From NCBI GenBank assembly GCA_030295235.1, contig AP026173.1, forward strand, positions 372,001-436,000: DNA of 64,000 nucleotides. Direction: 5' to 3'. Origin of the DNA: Fistulifera solaris (taxonomy: Eukaryota > Bacillariophyta > Bacillariophyceae > Naviculales > Stauroneidaceae). The notes under the pieces were generated by a model. It was not told where the DNA came from, made no database searches, and saw nothing but the letters and a program-made list of their open reading frames with translations. Shown piece by piece: positions 32,797 to 44,651 of the stretch (positions are counted from its first letter, which is position 1; the number at the start of each line of letters is the position of its first letter). A program made the translations under genes and the position numbers.

Positions 32797-33215
32797 TCTT
32801 TCGATGGTAGTACCGTTCAATAGAGATAATTGATAGGGTGAATACTTTTACAAATTAATGTTTTGCTTCGTAATGAAAGAATTTCGATACGACAGAAGAA
32901 AAAATATGAATAGCGGTACGACTAAAAGTCGAACGAACCGTAAATCGTGTCGCCATATAAACCACAGACCTAACATTCTATTTTCATTTTTAATAGCTGA
33001 TAAACAACAGCATCAATAATTAGATTAAATCGAAGGTGTACAGTGAGCTCAAGACTAAAGAAAGACGCCAAGTTTTACATGTTTGAAGTGTGGCGATGAA
33101 TCGCTCATGACTCATGACTCATGACGTACCCAGAAAAAACATACAAAAATCTCCCATTCAGACAGATGCTAACTTGCCTTATCAGCAAAACGGTCGAGCA
33201 CTCAGTGTATAACAG
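32797..33215. promoter_or_regulatory. Region upstream of HMCES with a CTCATGA triple repeat
   Basis: The 419 bp separate two minus-strand genes. Three tandem CTCATGA heptamers (33104-33124) create two TGACTCA sites and are followed by TGACGT (33122-33127), giving bZIP-type half sites about 310 bp upstream of the HMCES start. No gene is seen. Confidence 0.45.
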
Positions 33216-33689
33216 CTACGGTCGATCCTTCTGTCGCTCCAACTTGTTCAGAATGTCATGGACCATATTCTTCATGACAGGCTGACCATGTTTCGTTCTC
33301 TGAGTAAGCATTTTTGTTCGCTGCCTCCTCTCTCGTAACCGGTTCTTTCGTTCCTTTTCAGATTTCTCTTTCGCTATCTGGCTTTCTTCTATTCCTTTCT
33401 TTCGTTCTTCGGCTTGTTGAACTGGTTTTTGAAACATGTGTGTGCGTCTCTTTTTAGTTTCTGGTTCCGTCCCTTCCGCTCCACGTTTCCGACTCGCTCC
33501 TCTCCCTGGTTCATACCCTTCCTGTTTCATGACTTTCTGATAACTTCGCAAAGCCTTGGCTGTCTCCACTCGCTTCTTTTCCTTGCGTTCTCGAAATTCA
33601 TCGAGCGCCTTTTTGACACCTTTGCGGTGCGCAAAATTGTCCAGGGCAACCACGGCGGTACGGCGTTTTGGTTCTTCCGTTTTAGGCAT
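33216..33689 (-). CDS. FYV7-like rRNA-processing protein
   Basis: A 157-residue, strongly basic, helical protein starting at ATG 33689. The C-terminal segment KMLTQRTKHGQPVMKNMVHDIL matches the FYV7/TAP26 family signature (T-x-[KR]-G-Q-P-x-M near the end), and the rest is Lys/Glu-rich helix (RKGVKKALDEFRERKEKKR). In yeast Fyv7 acts in 18S rRNA maturation in the nucleolus. The basic stretches (RKRGAEGTEPETKKRR) look like a bipartite nuclear signal. Family assignment rests on one motif and overall composition. The frame is intact and there is no intron. Confidence 0.7.
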   Translation of the reverse strand: MPKTEEPKRRTAVVALDNFAHRKGVKKALDEFRERKEKKRVETAKALRSYQKVMKQEGYEPGRGASRKRGAEGTEPETKKRRTHMFQKPVQQAEERKKGIEESQIAKEKSEKERKNRLRERRQRTKMLTQRTKHGQPVMKNMVHDILNKLERQKDRP

Positions 33690-33782
33690 TGTTGTTTGTC
33701 AGTAAGTATTAACAATTAGAAGTGAACAAATAATGATCGCGTCTTATTACTGGAGTATTTGTGTTTGTTCTTTGCGACGCAT

Positions 33783-34031
33783 TTATTTATTTGCTGGTTC
33801 TTGTTTCTTGTCGAGGTTTTTCGCTTGCGTTGACGGATCAAGGACGTACAATGTGGGACCTATCGAGTCCCGCAAGATAGCATCGACCTCGGTGTGGTTA
33901 TCCTTGACCCTCATGCACAAGGTAAAGGAACCAAGGGGACGAAGAACGTGCACGTTCTTCGAAACGTTCTTGGACGTGCACCGCCATTTCTGCGAGAGGC
34001 GCGAAGAAGAAGGAAAGCCAATGATCATCAT
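33783..34031 (-). CDS. Small protein, possibly a fragment of an OB-like fold (uncertain)
   Basis: An 82-residue frame from ATG 34031, divergent from the diflavin reductase with only 63 bp between the start codons. The middle, LGSFTLCMRVKDNHTEVDAI, looks like two beta strands of an OB fold as seen in telomere/ssDNA-binding proteins, but it is too short to place. The + strand frame opposite has no such pattern. It may be a real small gene, an exon of something larger or chance. Confidence 0.35.
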   Translation of the reverse strand: MMIIGFPSSSRLSQKWRCTSKNVSKNVHVLRPLGSFTLCMRVKDNHTEVDAILRDSIGPTLYVLDPSTQAKNLDKKQEPANK

Positions 34032-34094
34032 TCATAAATAATTAATCGATCAGCACAGCGATAGCACCAAATTCTCCTTAATTTGTTTCCAAAC

Positions 34095-36421
34095 ATGTCA
34101 GAAGAATCAACACTATTTATATTATACGGGTCAGCGACGGGCAACGCCGAACACATTGCTAAAGATCTTGCCGCGAGACCCAACACATATTTTGACAAAG
34201 TTCTTTGTTTCGAACTCGATCAATTCAAACGAAAATGTCAACCTACTTGGGAAAAGGAGACAACTACCAAACATGCGGTCCTAATAGTCACTTCCACTAC
34301 CGGCAATGGTGATGCACCGGAGAACGCATCACGGTTTGTCCGATACATTAAGCGCAGTCAAACGGTCGATGAAAAACCATTTCGGCACGTCGCTTATGCC
34401 GTTTTAGGACTTGGCGATACCAACTACGATCAGTTTTGTCAATGTGCAAAAGTGATTGACAAAAAATTACTGGAGTTGGGTGGAACTCGTATCAGGCCTT
34501 TGACGTGCGCTGATGAGGCCACTGGCCTGGAAGAGGCCGTCGAACCGTGGACTGAACGAATTCTAGACGAGATTGCCGCTGCTTGTCGAGGGTCTAATTG
34601 CAGTACTGAGGAAGTAAAGGAAGAATCAAAAGAAGCTATACAAGAAAAAGAAGTTGACCAGACATTAACTGTGGAGAACGGTGCGCGCGAGTTGAAGTTT
34701 TCCGATGGCGTCGCGACGGTGCGCGCACTCATTGGTTTGGAAAACAGATCTCAACCCATCTGGATACCCGACACAAAGTATTTACCTTCACTCACTGCGA
34801 GTCGCTCCTGTGAGTTGTTGGTACCCAGGAAAGAGTCAACTGATTTTTCGTGTTCGGATTCCCTCACGACCACGAGTTCAGGGCTGCACTACACTATGAA
34901 ACATCCCTTTGAATCGACCCCCTTGAAAGCACGTTATTTGACCAATACTTCGACAAAAGCTGCTGAAGAAGCAACTGGCTTGCTGGAGTTCACAGAAGAA
35001 GCTGAAATGTTTTCGGATGAAAGCTTGCTGAAAGCCTCAAAAGTCTTCGAATCGCATTTTTCGTTATCGCCCGAGGACGATTCTTGTACACGTGAGCAGC
35101 GTGATCGAAACGGAAAGCGTGTCATAGAGTTGTCGCTAGCTCTACCCGACGATTACACGCTCGAATATGCCCCGGGTGACTCGTTGGGTCTGCTAGTCGA
35201 AAACACCCCAGAAACTGTACTGTTTGTTATTGATATGCTTCAAAAGAATCACGGCATTCATTCAAACCAGCAAGTATCAATCGACGAGGGTAGAGCTGTT
35301 ACTGTGGAAGAAGTAGCTCGTAGTCATTTCGATTTGTGCTCACCTGTCAAGAGCAAGAGAATACTTTTTGGCCTGTCCCAATTTGCGACGAACGATGAGG
35401 AAAGGGTGGCTTTGCAGTTTTTGTCATCGAAAACTACCGAGGGTGATCGGATCTTCAAGTCGTTTGTCGACGAACAGCGCTTGAACGTTGTTGATCTTCT
35501 ACGAGAGTTCCCATCGACGCAAGGGATTTCAATGCAGGGATTGTTTGGGATGTTGCCGGCCCTACCACCTCGTTATTATTCTGTCTGTTCCAGTCCTTTG
35601 AAGAATTCCACGAGCGTAACCATTGCTTTTTCCGTCGTAGATTATATAACTCCGTCATTGAAGATTTATGGAAGAGAGCGAGGATTGCGACGAATCGGAG
35701 GGGTTGCTACAAGATTTTTAGAAACAGTGTGTTCGCCCTTGCTCTGTTCGTCAGGCAAATTTACATCGAATGAAATCTTCCTTAAGATCTTCCCGAAGCC
35801 GACAGCTGAGTTCCGCATGCCCAAAGCTCTTTCGACCCCACTCATACTCATTGGTCCGGGAACGGGTATAGCCCCGTTTATGGGATTTTTGGCTCATCGG
35901 CGTGCACTGACGCAATTGTCGGAAGATCACGCTACTCCGGCGGCGCAAACGGTGGTGGAGGGCATGTGGCGCGGAGGATACGACGTCAGGGAGAAGGATT
36001 TGTCGATACACAGTACACACGATTTGTTGGAGTCCATTCCCGGAGAGAATCGAGTTGGTTCTGTCGATCTTTTTTTCGGCTGCCGTCATGCGGATCATGA
36101 TTGGTTATACCGAAAAGAAATGGAATACTTGCTTGATGAAAAGATTCTATCGGCGTTACACACTGCTTTTTCCCGTGACAGACCCAACAAAGTCTACGTC
36201 CAAGACAAATTTTTGAAGGTGAAACCTCGGAACGACTGCTGAGTTTGATCACCGAACAAAACGCGTCAATCTACGTTTGTGGAGACGGAAACGCCATGGC
36301 GAGAGACGTCAAGGACGCTATTGTGAAACTTTTGAGTCAAAAGATGGGCGTCGAAGACGCCTCAAATTATTTAGAAGCTATGAAGAAGCAGAATCGATTT
36401 GTCCTTGACATTTGGAGCTGA
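34095..36421 (+). CDS. MTRR: Diflavin reductase, methionine synthase reductase-like
   Basis: The product is about 775 residues. The FMN domain comes first (YGSATGNAEHIAKDLA, STTGNGDAPENA, LGLGDTNYDQFCQCAK), then a long variable hinge (about 165-340). The FAD domain (LPPRYYSVCSS, RIGGVATRFLE) and NADPH domain (LIGPGTGIAPFMGFLAHRRA, FFGCRHADHDWLYRKEME, YVQDKF, IYVCGDGNAMARDV) follow. The end is FVLDIWS, whose penultimate Trp stacks on FAD. The long hinge and the DIWS end resemble MTRR more than cytochrome P450 reductase (which ends VWS), so reactivation of B12-dependent methionine synthase is the likely role. A one-base frame change at T5 36210-36214 falls just after YVQDKF; reading on gives a normal C-terminus to 36421. 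ATG 34095 is the first in frame. Confidence 0.85.
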
Positions 36422-36497
36422 GGATTAGGCCTTCAATGCTAAGACTAAATATCTACTTATTCTCTACAATATCGTCTTGACATCAAAATGAAATTCT

Positions 36498-37024
36498 CTA
36501 CACTAGATCATGATCGGGCGCACCTTTGTCGTTGATGGTGTGCCACTCGCCCTCCGCTGCCTTTTCCAGTGTCAAAATGATACGGTTCGGCTTCAAGCGA
36601 AAGGATGCGCTTGTAATTTCGCCGGAGAGTTTCCCAAAACTGAGACATTGATCTTCCGTCTTGAAGTTTCGCACTACAAGCGAAAGGGAATGTTGCGTAA
36701 ATTCTAGCGAAACATCGTCAGTCGTGCATTTCTCCCCTATTCCTTCCATATCAATAAAAGTTTCACTTTCATCCCATCATCTAGAAACGCATACTTGGTA
36801 ATGTTGCTTTTGTGATAATGAAAGGATGAAGTTGCAGTTGCGGGTTGACTACCAGTCGATGATTGCTTGGAGAGGAGGCGTGGCTCTGCTTTCCCATCCC
36901 ATGATGGGCCATTTGCCTTGTGCGAATGAGCAAAGTAATAGGCGTTCTTGCCCTTTCGCTCAATATTTTCCTGCAGGGCCGATTTCCTGAGTTCCTGTTC
37001 ACTTGAGGCAACTTGTTCCGTCAT
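36498..37024 (-). CDS. CS-domain protein, CacyBP/SIP-like
   Basis: About 175 residues from ATG 37024. The N-terminus is charged, followed by HYHKSNITKYAFLDDGMKVKL, the start of a CS (p23-like) beta sandwich. After a one-base frame change at the AAAA run 36756-36759 the fold continues with SLEFTQHSLSLVVRNF and KPNRIILTLEKAAEGEWHTI. The order and the W-x-x-I end match the CS domain of CacyBP/SIP, an adaptor of the Siah-SCF ubiquitin pathway that also binds cytoskeletal and S100 proteins. The N-terminal helical dimer domain of animal CacyBP is short or absent here. The gene converges with the diflavin reductase, with 76 bp between the stops. Confidence 0.75.
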
Positions 37025-37433
37025 GGCTTCTTGTTCTCTTTATCGAACGGTAAGTGAATAATGACAAGAGATCAACGAGCTGGTGGTCATTATTGTGGCT
37101 GTTTCTCGCGATCGCGATGGGAGAAAAGCAATAAGAAAGAGAAAAATAGCGTGACGTAGGTCGCTTACACGTGTCAGAATGTGTGGAAACCGCTTCGACG
37201 TTAGGCGTGAAGCTAGGGAGAGTAATAAGGAAATGCGAAAAATAGTCGGACCAGACATAGTCTTCCTAATTAGCTGAGGTATCACCGAACAATACTGATG
37301 GTCTACGATTGATCTAGACGAGAGCAACAAATAATACGGATGTGCAAAGACTCTCCCAAACTCCAACAAAAGGACAACATGGAACACGTAGGACCTTGTA
37401 AAGCATTGAGTAGGAAAATACTTATTGAGCCTA
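37025..37433. other. Intergenic region between two minus-strand genes
   Basis: About 410 bp upstream of the CS-domain gene and downstream of the transporter gene. Both strands have open frames of about 115 codons or fewer, with no protein character. It contains the palindrome CGCGATCGCG near 37108. Confidence 0.35.
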
Positions 37434-38950
37434 TTAGTCTAATCTATGTACACCATTATCTTCTCTCTCTTGAAGTTCGTGCACGAGAACATCCTGCGAA
37501 TACAAGTCGCTTCCGTAGGCAAGGCGGTCCGTCCCCTTCACCATTGTATGGCTGTCTCTTTGCGATAGCGAAAGCACTCGAGCAAAACACAATATTGAGG
37601 CAACGCTGGTACCGATTACGATACAACCAAGTAGTCCAATATCATGGTAGGTACCATCTTGATACGCAACACAAAATGACCCCGCTGAGGTCGTGCTTGG
37701 TACGCAAGCGAGTCGACTCATTAGAATGTAAGCAACGGAACCAGCTAAACCATTCTGCAATGTAATATTTGTGAAAGCAGCATCCGTATCTCGTGGAAAG
37801 AGATCCGCAAATACGGCCTTGAACGGGCCTTCGAATGCAGCTCGGCCCACGCCGTGAATAGAGTAGATGAACAAAACGTGCCCCCACCCCCAATTGTTCT
37901 CGACATCCGGTTCAACAAAAAACGGCACGGCCACAAACGCAAATGCCAACGAACCGAGAAATAGCGCAGGTGCTTTGGAGGTCATTCGAGAATAGCACAG
38001 CGATACAAGAGCTGCTGTTATGCCGTGAATCGCGACAAGGACGCCCACGAAGGAAGAGTCATGATAGACTTTGGGGACTACTTGACCCGAAATAAACGAA
38101 TTCAAGTACGCCCCCGCAAATCCAAAAGCAGCATTGAAGCCAATCATGTATTTAGTGCGAGAATCTGTGATCAAAAGATTCACCGTTCCCAAGGCCTTCG
38201 AGCAGCCAGTACTCTGTCTGCTTTCCAGATCATGTCTTGGATAGATTGGCACCGCCGTTGTAAGAATTGTTGCGATGATTGTTAGAATTGTGTAGAGCAG
38301 AAAAACAAGAGTCCATGGCACCCCCGCTTTCACCAAAACCGTTGCAAGAACGTCCACGAGCGTCTCTTCCACTAAAAAGGAAAAAGCGAATACACCTGCC
38401 AATCGGCTAGTTGACTCTTCGATCGTCCGTCCACTTTGATCGCAATAGACTTGCGTAGCTTCTGCAAAGTAGACACCTTGGGCGGTCCAAAACATCGATG
38501 CACCGATGCCGCCGAGTCCGGCCCCCAGCCACGCTGAGATTTCCGCGGAACGTTTGGAGGTGTGTACGAGCATGGAAGCCATCCAAAACAAGGCGATATA
38601 ACCACCAAACAGAAGCTGTCCCACGACTATAGCACCATGGGAACCTATTTTTGAATTAATAATGTTGTTGCGCCGATCAAGGAAAAGAAAGTATAGGTTG
38701 CGTAAAGAATTCCGCTTTGCCGGGCTCCGATAGTCCCCAGTTGAGCTGTTGCCAGAGCGAGACAGGCAAGCGCACTTGCTGGTACCGCCGCGCAACATAT
38801 GGACAAACGCACGAACTGATAGTAGACATGTTCACTTTGTGACCACCGTTGGTGGTCTTCTGAGTCAATGGAAAGTGTTTCCAGTGGAAGCCGCTCGAGT
38901 TCCGTTGTGTTCCTCTCATCTTCCACTTGCAATGAGCTCCGAGCAGTCAT
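37434..38950 (-). CDS. UNC93-like/MFS membrane transporter
   Basis: About 505 residues with some 11-12 hydrophobic segments; the start is ATG 38950, since the extension upstream has no ATG. Features include an acidic, soluble N-terminus, TM1-3 (LSICCAAVPASALACLAL, GILYATYTFFSLIGATTLL, GAIVVGQLLFGGYIALFWMA), then GLGGIGASMFWTAQGVYFAE. The last resembles the conserved G-x-G-A-x-x-W-x-x-Q-G-x-Y segment of UNC93/DUF895 proteins. The second half has VGVLVAIHGITAALVSL and a C-terminal soluble tail. Animal and plant relatives regulate ion channels or intracellular trafficking; the substrate is unknown. The frame changes by one base at T5 38648-38652, directly after TM2. Five hundred residues otherwise read cleanly. 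Confidence 0.75.
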
Positions 38951-39272
38951 TCGAACGAGATGACTGTGAGCAAACAATGGCGATTATACTTGACATTAGC
39001 AGATTTGAAGGTTTTACCAAATTCAAATTGAAAGACCTAATGCACTTGCACTGCAAATCTAATTGCGATAAATTTTGTTGAAACATAAACGCAAAACCTA
39101 CTGTAGTATGTTTGCCCATTTTCTATTAACCTTAAGTGCTTACATTCGAGCTATGAACCTCGTAAGGCTACTATAAACAATCACGAGTTTTTTTTTTCGA
39201 AGATCATCATAAGGTTAGCTAGGGCGGCTGTTCATAGTCATGAAAAGAAGCCGTTTACAGCCAGCGTTACTT
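38951..39272. other. Intergenic region
   Basis: It separates two tandem minus-strand genes; an 11-nt T run lies at 39189-39199. No gene or element was recognised. Confidence 0.35.
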
Positions 39273-42240
39273 CTAGACAAAGCTGTGACTTTGCAGGGTG
39301 GATGCGCCGTGAATGTTGGCATCCGCCAGACTTGAACCAGATAAGGTGAGCGTACCGCATTCCTCTCCTGCCAAGATCCAGAACAAGTTTTGCGGTCCCG
39401 CACTTTGCAATTGATCATCCCACCATCGGTTGATCAGCTTGCGTTCCTGTTGATTCATCGATTTCAAACGTACTGTAGCTCCGCTGTCGTGGTAAACTAT
39501 TTCCCCGTCATCGGATATTGTCTCGGTCGGGGCGCCATCGGGCGAACCAAGCTGCGCCGGTGGGAAGGGTTGCTCTGGGCGCGCTCTAGGATTTGACCGT
39601 AAACAAGGTTGAAGATATGCATTCCGAAACGGGTCGTGACATCCAATTAGCGTCCCAGGGTCGCCTGCTTGTCGTGGAGAACGAGGATCGCGCGCGTTTG
39701 TATTTTGCTGTTGTTCTTCGTGTTGCAGGCTGATATCCATGACGGTCGCAACTTCCAACGGAAGTGTTGAGCTGGTAGCATCATACCTCGCTCGAGTCGA
39801 GCGAAGGAAAGTATATGTTAGAAAGATCAAGAATATTGTTGCGTAGGCCTCATGCTTTGCACCTTTCAGAATGAACTGTCCTGTAATGGTCATTTGAGCA
39901 ATGACGAGACCAAAGACAAATCTGCGAAAGATTTTGGGCCAAAACTGCCCGCCGCTTTCGAACACGCTCTCATAAACATAGAGGTGATGATGAGTCCACA
40001 TGATACGCGAAAAAAGGCAAAAAAGAATGCATGGTAACAGCACCAGTGGTGCAATGACGGCAAAGACGACACTGATGACCACAACCAACATGTCTTGAGC
40101 CAAGATCTTATGAAACGGGAACCAGCCAGGATCGTCAATCGACCTACAACCCAGAAAAGGATCGCGTCGAGCCCGCAGTGTGGCGGACGGGAACACGATG
40201 TAGCGCGCTGCGGCCTGCAAGAGGGCCACCAATCGAACCAGTTCCATTCCGAGTCCGAGAAAAGTCTTGATCGTCACAAACGTAATGAAGAAAGAAGATA
40301 AATGAGGGAGCGCGTTACCAAGACGCAGAAACGCTGATTCCGGGTTGACGACAATCAAGGCAACTGTGTCGAAAATGGTAGATGAGATGGTCGTTACCAA
40401 GAACACGTTTAGAACCTGAAAGAAAAAGTATCTTGAGAACGCCCGCATTTGAACTTCGCTGTACGAAGTCATGCCTTCCATTCTGCCTATAGCCATGAAT
40501 AAAGGAGGCTGAAGTTGCTGGAGTCCCACGATGCACAGGGGCTGCACCATTTGAATACCAGCAGAAAACAGAGCTGAAGCACCATGAAGCTGGGCGAGTC
40601 GCGGGGAGGAAGTGACCAGTGCCTTTTCACTGACAAACATCGAAACAATAGCAACTGGCACCACGTAAAAACAAATGATAAGATAGACAAGGAAGTCGCC
40701 AAGGATAGAACGTGTTCGATGCGCTCCTTTGGAGACGTAGATGTTTTCCCATAATACGTCTCGTGGTTCGGGGGCTGTCGTAACTTGCATAGACCCAGGC
40801 TTGGAAGAGTGCATGGATTGGATTGCGACTGTTGCTGCAGTAAAAGTTCTCATTACAACAAAGGCTTTGTCAGTTACTTCATTGATGTGATCTTCAATTT
40901 TGTCCTGATTCGTAGATTCTCCTGTGGACAGGATCGGTCTCCCCAAAAAGGACATATCTTTGTTAAATCGCCCGTATCGTTTTAGAGCTTGTTTCGCATT
41001 CGCCAAGGAATTGACTTTTGCTTTTTTGCTCGACTCTGGCTGCCCTGTGTAAATTCCTTTGCTTTCCATTTCCAAATCGGCTGGGCTTCTCGACCTCAAG
41101 CGACTGACAACATTTTCATCTGGTAGCACGGAATACATAGCCGAGGTGTCTACTTCGTCGGCTTGTCCTTCGTTCCCTTCCTCGATGGTGGCTGGGGCGT
41201 TTTTCTGTGATAAGCCCAACAGTCTGCGTTGTTTTGGATCATCCGTGACGAACGGCGACGCTAAAACGTAATCGATGTCGTTGGCGCCTTCACCTGCTTC
41301 CATCTTATCCAGCATCTTCATCACGCGACTACGCCGCCTTTGTTCTCTTTCAATCTCGTTGTTGAGTTCCTCCAATTGCGAGTACAGTCTCACCAATCGT
41401 TCCTGGGTGCCTTCCGCGACGCCACATTCCTCCAATCGACTCGGCAGCGTTGCCAAGAATTTCTTCCACATGGATGGCTCGTATAATTTCTTCTTTTCAT
41501 TCCGACACAAAAGTAGGAGCTCGTGTTCCAAGCTTGCCAGAATGGCGGTTCTTTGTTGGACCAGGCGCTCCAAATCGGTACAATTTTGACACATGAAAAC
41601 GGACCGCACCGCATCTGGATATACGTGCTTGAAGTAATTCGTAATTTTCTTCGGCGATCGCAAATGACGGGGAATATTGGTTACCAACACCGTCCGCAAA
41701 TGTGGTTCTCGATTGAGCAGATACAAGTGCCGAATGGAGTTGAATGTCTCATATTCGACTAAAAGTTCCCTCACCACGATACCGGTCAGCAAGTATGCCG
41801 CGAAACAATGCACCCATAGACGCGGAGATCCCGCACTGACGTTGGCCATGGTGAAGCGCATGAAATCGGTGACCAGAATTTTTCCGACGTGCAGATCGAG
41901 CACATTGCTGCCCGTGTAATTGAGCGGCAAGAGGACCACAAAAGAGAATAGCGACATTTTAACGATACATCGCAGTGCGAGTCTATGGAAGCGAAGAAAA
42001 ATGAGGGAATCGTAGCCAATGCGGTTAATGATTTCTTCGTCGGAAAGGAACAGCATGACGCGGACCCAACTGAAGTAGCCCTCGACTGGCAGAGGGGGGA
42101 GGGACGAGTTTGGGAAGGCGGTGTCTCCGTGGTGATATGAAGAGGGGAGAAGTCTTTTGACTGTGGTAGAAGCAGGATAAGAATATTAAGAAAACCGCTG
42201 ACAGTGTCAGATAAAGCACCAATAGCGTCGCAAACGTCAT
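39273..42240 (-). CDS. OSCA/TMEM63 (CSC1-type) mechanosensitive cation channel
   Basis: About 989 residues. The first helix follows the start directly (MTFATLLVLYLTLSAVFLIF). The N-terminal TM block (RLALRCIVKMSLFSFVVLLP, LWVHCFAAYLLTGIVVRELL) leads to the cytosolic RRM-like region (HLRTVLVTNIPRHLRSPKKI, VYPDAVRSVFMCQNC) with a long charged coiled insert. The pore-side transmembrane region begins FLVYLIICFYVVPVAIVSMF and ends near TFLRSTRARYD; it includes GWFPFHKILAQDMLVVVISVV and IFCLFSRIMWTHHHLYVYE. The family forms hyperosmolality- and stretch-gated calcium-permeable channels. A one-base frame change at G6 42094-42099 (C6 on the coding strand) joins the first 48 residues. The tail is Pro/Asp-rich and ends with a soluble ~150 residues. 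Confidence 0.9.
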
Positions 42241-42317
42241 GCTCGTAGCCCGGTAGGAACTTTCTGAGATGTATTCATTGGTAATATAGTCTGGTAATAA
42301 GGATAGTCTTCTGTGTT

Positions 42318-42635
42318 CTATGGAAAATGCGGGTTTATTGCGGAGGCGTTTTCCTCTTCCTCAACGGGGCCAAATGCTGCGACAATCAGTGGCTCGAACG
42401 TTTGCATAAAGAGCCGTTTTCGAAAGTCGACAAAATGAATCATCCATTGTGGGGCTGATGTGCTGTCTGTGGTATTTATCAGCATATCGTTTAACCAGTC
42501 CATTTTGTCAAGTCTACGACCGATTGCGCCGAAAACAATATTAAGGTCAAATGCAATGAAAGAGATGAAGGATAAGAAGAAGTGGCAATAGGTCGTCGAC
42601 GGCGAAAATGGTTGCACCGCTTGCGCTTTTTTCAT
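42318..42635 (-). CDS. Possible small membrane protein (uncertain)
   Basis: A 105-residue frame from ATG 42635 with one hydrophobic segment (CHFFLSFISFIAFDLNIVFG) and a polar C-terminal half (WLNDMLINTTDS ... LFMQTFEPLIVAAFGP). It lies 78 bp upstream of the OSCA-type gene on the same strand and may be a separate small gene or a non-coding leader; no splice site joins them in frame. No family recognised. Confidence 0.3.
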   Translation of the reverse strand: MKKAQAVQPFSPSTTYCHFFLSFISFIAFDLNIVFGAIGRRLDKMDWLNDMLINTTDSTSAPQWMIHFVDFRKRLFMQTFEPLIVAAFGPVEEEENASAINPHFP

Positions 42636-42900
42636 CTTTCATTTTTGCTTCGTCTGCGCATCCATCAGTCGGTTGCATCCAATGATCCGGTACTCCAACA
42701 AGTTGTTTTGTACTGTCATAGCGTGAACCAACGGATAGTTAACAGACACTATAGGTACTTCTGGCTTCATAGTAAAAGGTGCGTGAAACGTGAGAGCCGG
42801 ACGAAGGACGGTGCCGAGGTGATTGGTGGAAAATGAGAAAGTTGAAAAACCGTGTCAAGAAGCAATCAACTCCGCCTAAAATAATAATCACAAAGTTTCT

Positions 42901-44651
42901 ATGACTGGCAAGGCTTGTGCATCAGCTGTCGCAATGCGAAATATAAACTTTACAACATTTGTTCTCTTTTGGATGGCTCGGATGGGCACCGGGCAAAAGT
43001 CCCCGGAAGACTTCCGCGTGCACGGTCTTGCCGACATTGAGCCGGCATTTGCATCGGTGGACGGAAATATGTTCTCAGGATTGATCTCGGCGCGGGAGAA
43101 CTCAGAAGCCGAATTGTTCTTTTGGCTAATTACTAATGATTCCTCTGATTCGCTTGTTATCTGGTTCAATGGTGGCCCGGGTTGTAGTAGCATTGATGCC
43201 GGCTTTTTCTTCGAAATGGGCCCTGTCACTACGCCGTTACACCCGGCCGGTTATGACAACTTAGACCGTGGTAACGAAGCACCACTCAAGTTCAATAAAT
43301 ATACATGGGCCAATGTCTCCAACATCATGTACATTGAACAACCCGTCGGTGTCGGGTACACCCACGGAAGCCCGAAACCCCAAGATGAAGATGAAGTCGC
43401 CGCCGATTTTTACCGATTCTTGCAAAATTTCTTTGATATATTCCCCAAAATGCGCAAACAACGTCTTTTCTTGGTCGGAGAATCATATGCGGGTATGTAT
43501 GTTCCGTCCATGGCTCATTACATTCACGAAAAAGCCACGAGTGACGACCCGAAAATCAATCTCAAAGGAATTGCCCTGGGGAACGGGTGGGTGGATGCCG
43601 TCAAGCAAGGTCCTTTGGTGATTGATTATGCTTGGTGGCACGGAATGATCGATACCGTGTACCGAGATGCTTTATGGAGTGCTTGGGCGGATTGTATCAA
43701 CGGGTCGATATCGTCTCCGTTTCATAAGTTCACGGTTCCCGATGAATGTGGTATTATGGGAGCCGTGTTGGAAGCCGCCGGTGCGAAAGATGGACAGTCG
43801 CCAAACACCTACGACGTGACCACATGGGACACGTATCCGGTTTTGACAAGTGACACTGGGTACGTATATTTCTGCGGGACGAGTGCGCTCGACGTCAACC
43901 ACTTACATACTGTATTGTTGGATCACAGAACGTTTGCCAAATTTTTGAACCGACCCGAAGTCAAGGAAGCTCTCAACGTTGGTCATGTAAAGAAAGAGTG
44001 GATGGGGTGCATACCTGGGGCGGGTCGAAGGAAGCTCAGCTTACTAGACAATGATAGACCTCTCTCGATGGCGCGCTATATGGCAGATCTTTTAGACAAA
44101 ACGGATATTGATGTGTTGGTGTACAATGGAGATGACGACATGAGTACATGCTCCCAAGGTAGCGAACTTTTTCTGAATGATATGGAATGGTCCGGGCAGT
44201 CCGATTGGCTGGATCCCTCAGCGTACTCGAGGGGGCTTTGGAAGGTAAACGGAAAGGTGGCGGGTCACGCGAAATCCGTCAGAAATTTGCATTTTCTGGT
44301 GGTATATAACAGGTACGAATGGAGAGCTTGCAATGGAATAGTATTGCCAGCCTTTCTCATTTTTGCTTTGTTCGTAGTGGGCACATGGTACCCTATAATC
44401 AGCCGGTCAATTCTTACGATTTAGTAACGAGATTCACGAGAGGACGCCCTGATTATATTGATCAAGAGATCCCTTTCACATTGGATCACTATCGCAGACC
44501 AGAGAAGCAAATAGTGCCTACATCTCCTGGGCAGCCGATGTCGCACCTTGTTTCGGCAGGCATAGGATGTTTGTTTGGTGTGATGATTATGTGGATGAAG
44601 ACGAAGCGTAGCAAGCAGCAGGGATACGATCCGGTCCCTACTCACTTTTAG
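42901..44651 (+). CDS. Serine carboxypeptidase (S10), membrane-anchored
   Basis: Exon 1 is 42901-44312, a 65-nt intron is 44313-44377 (GTACGA...TTCGTAG), and exon 2 is 44378-44651; the product is 561 residues. An alternative start is ATG 42931, which gives a better signal peptide (MRNINFTTFVLFWMA). Substrate-binding WFNGGPGCSS lies near residue 90, and the catalytic Ser is in GESYAGMYVPSM (near 198). The Asp is in the YNGDDDMSTC segment (near 410). The catalytic His is in SGHMVPYNQP, whose Ser codon is split by the intron. A C-terminal transmembrane helix (AGIGCLFGVMIMWM) with tail KTKRSKQQGYDPVP suggests Kex1-like anchoring in Golgi or vacuole membranes. The upstream 265 bp hold no gene. Confidence 0.93.
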
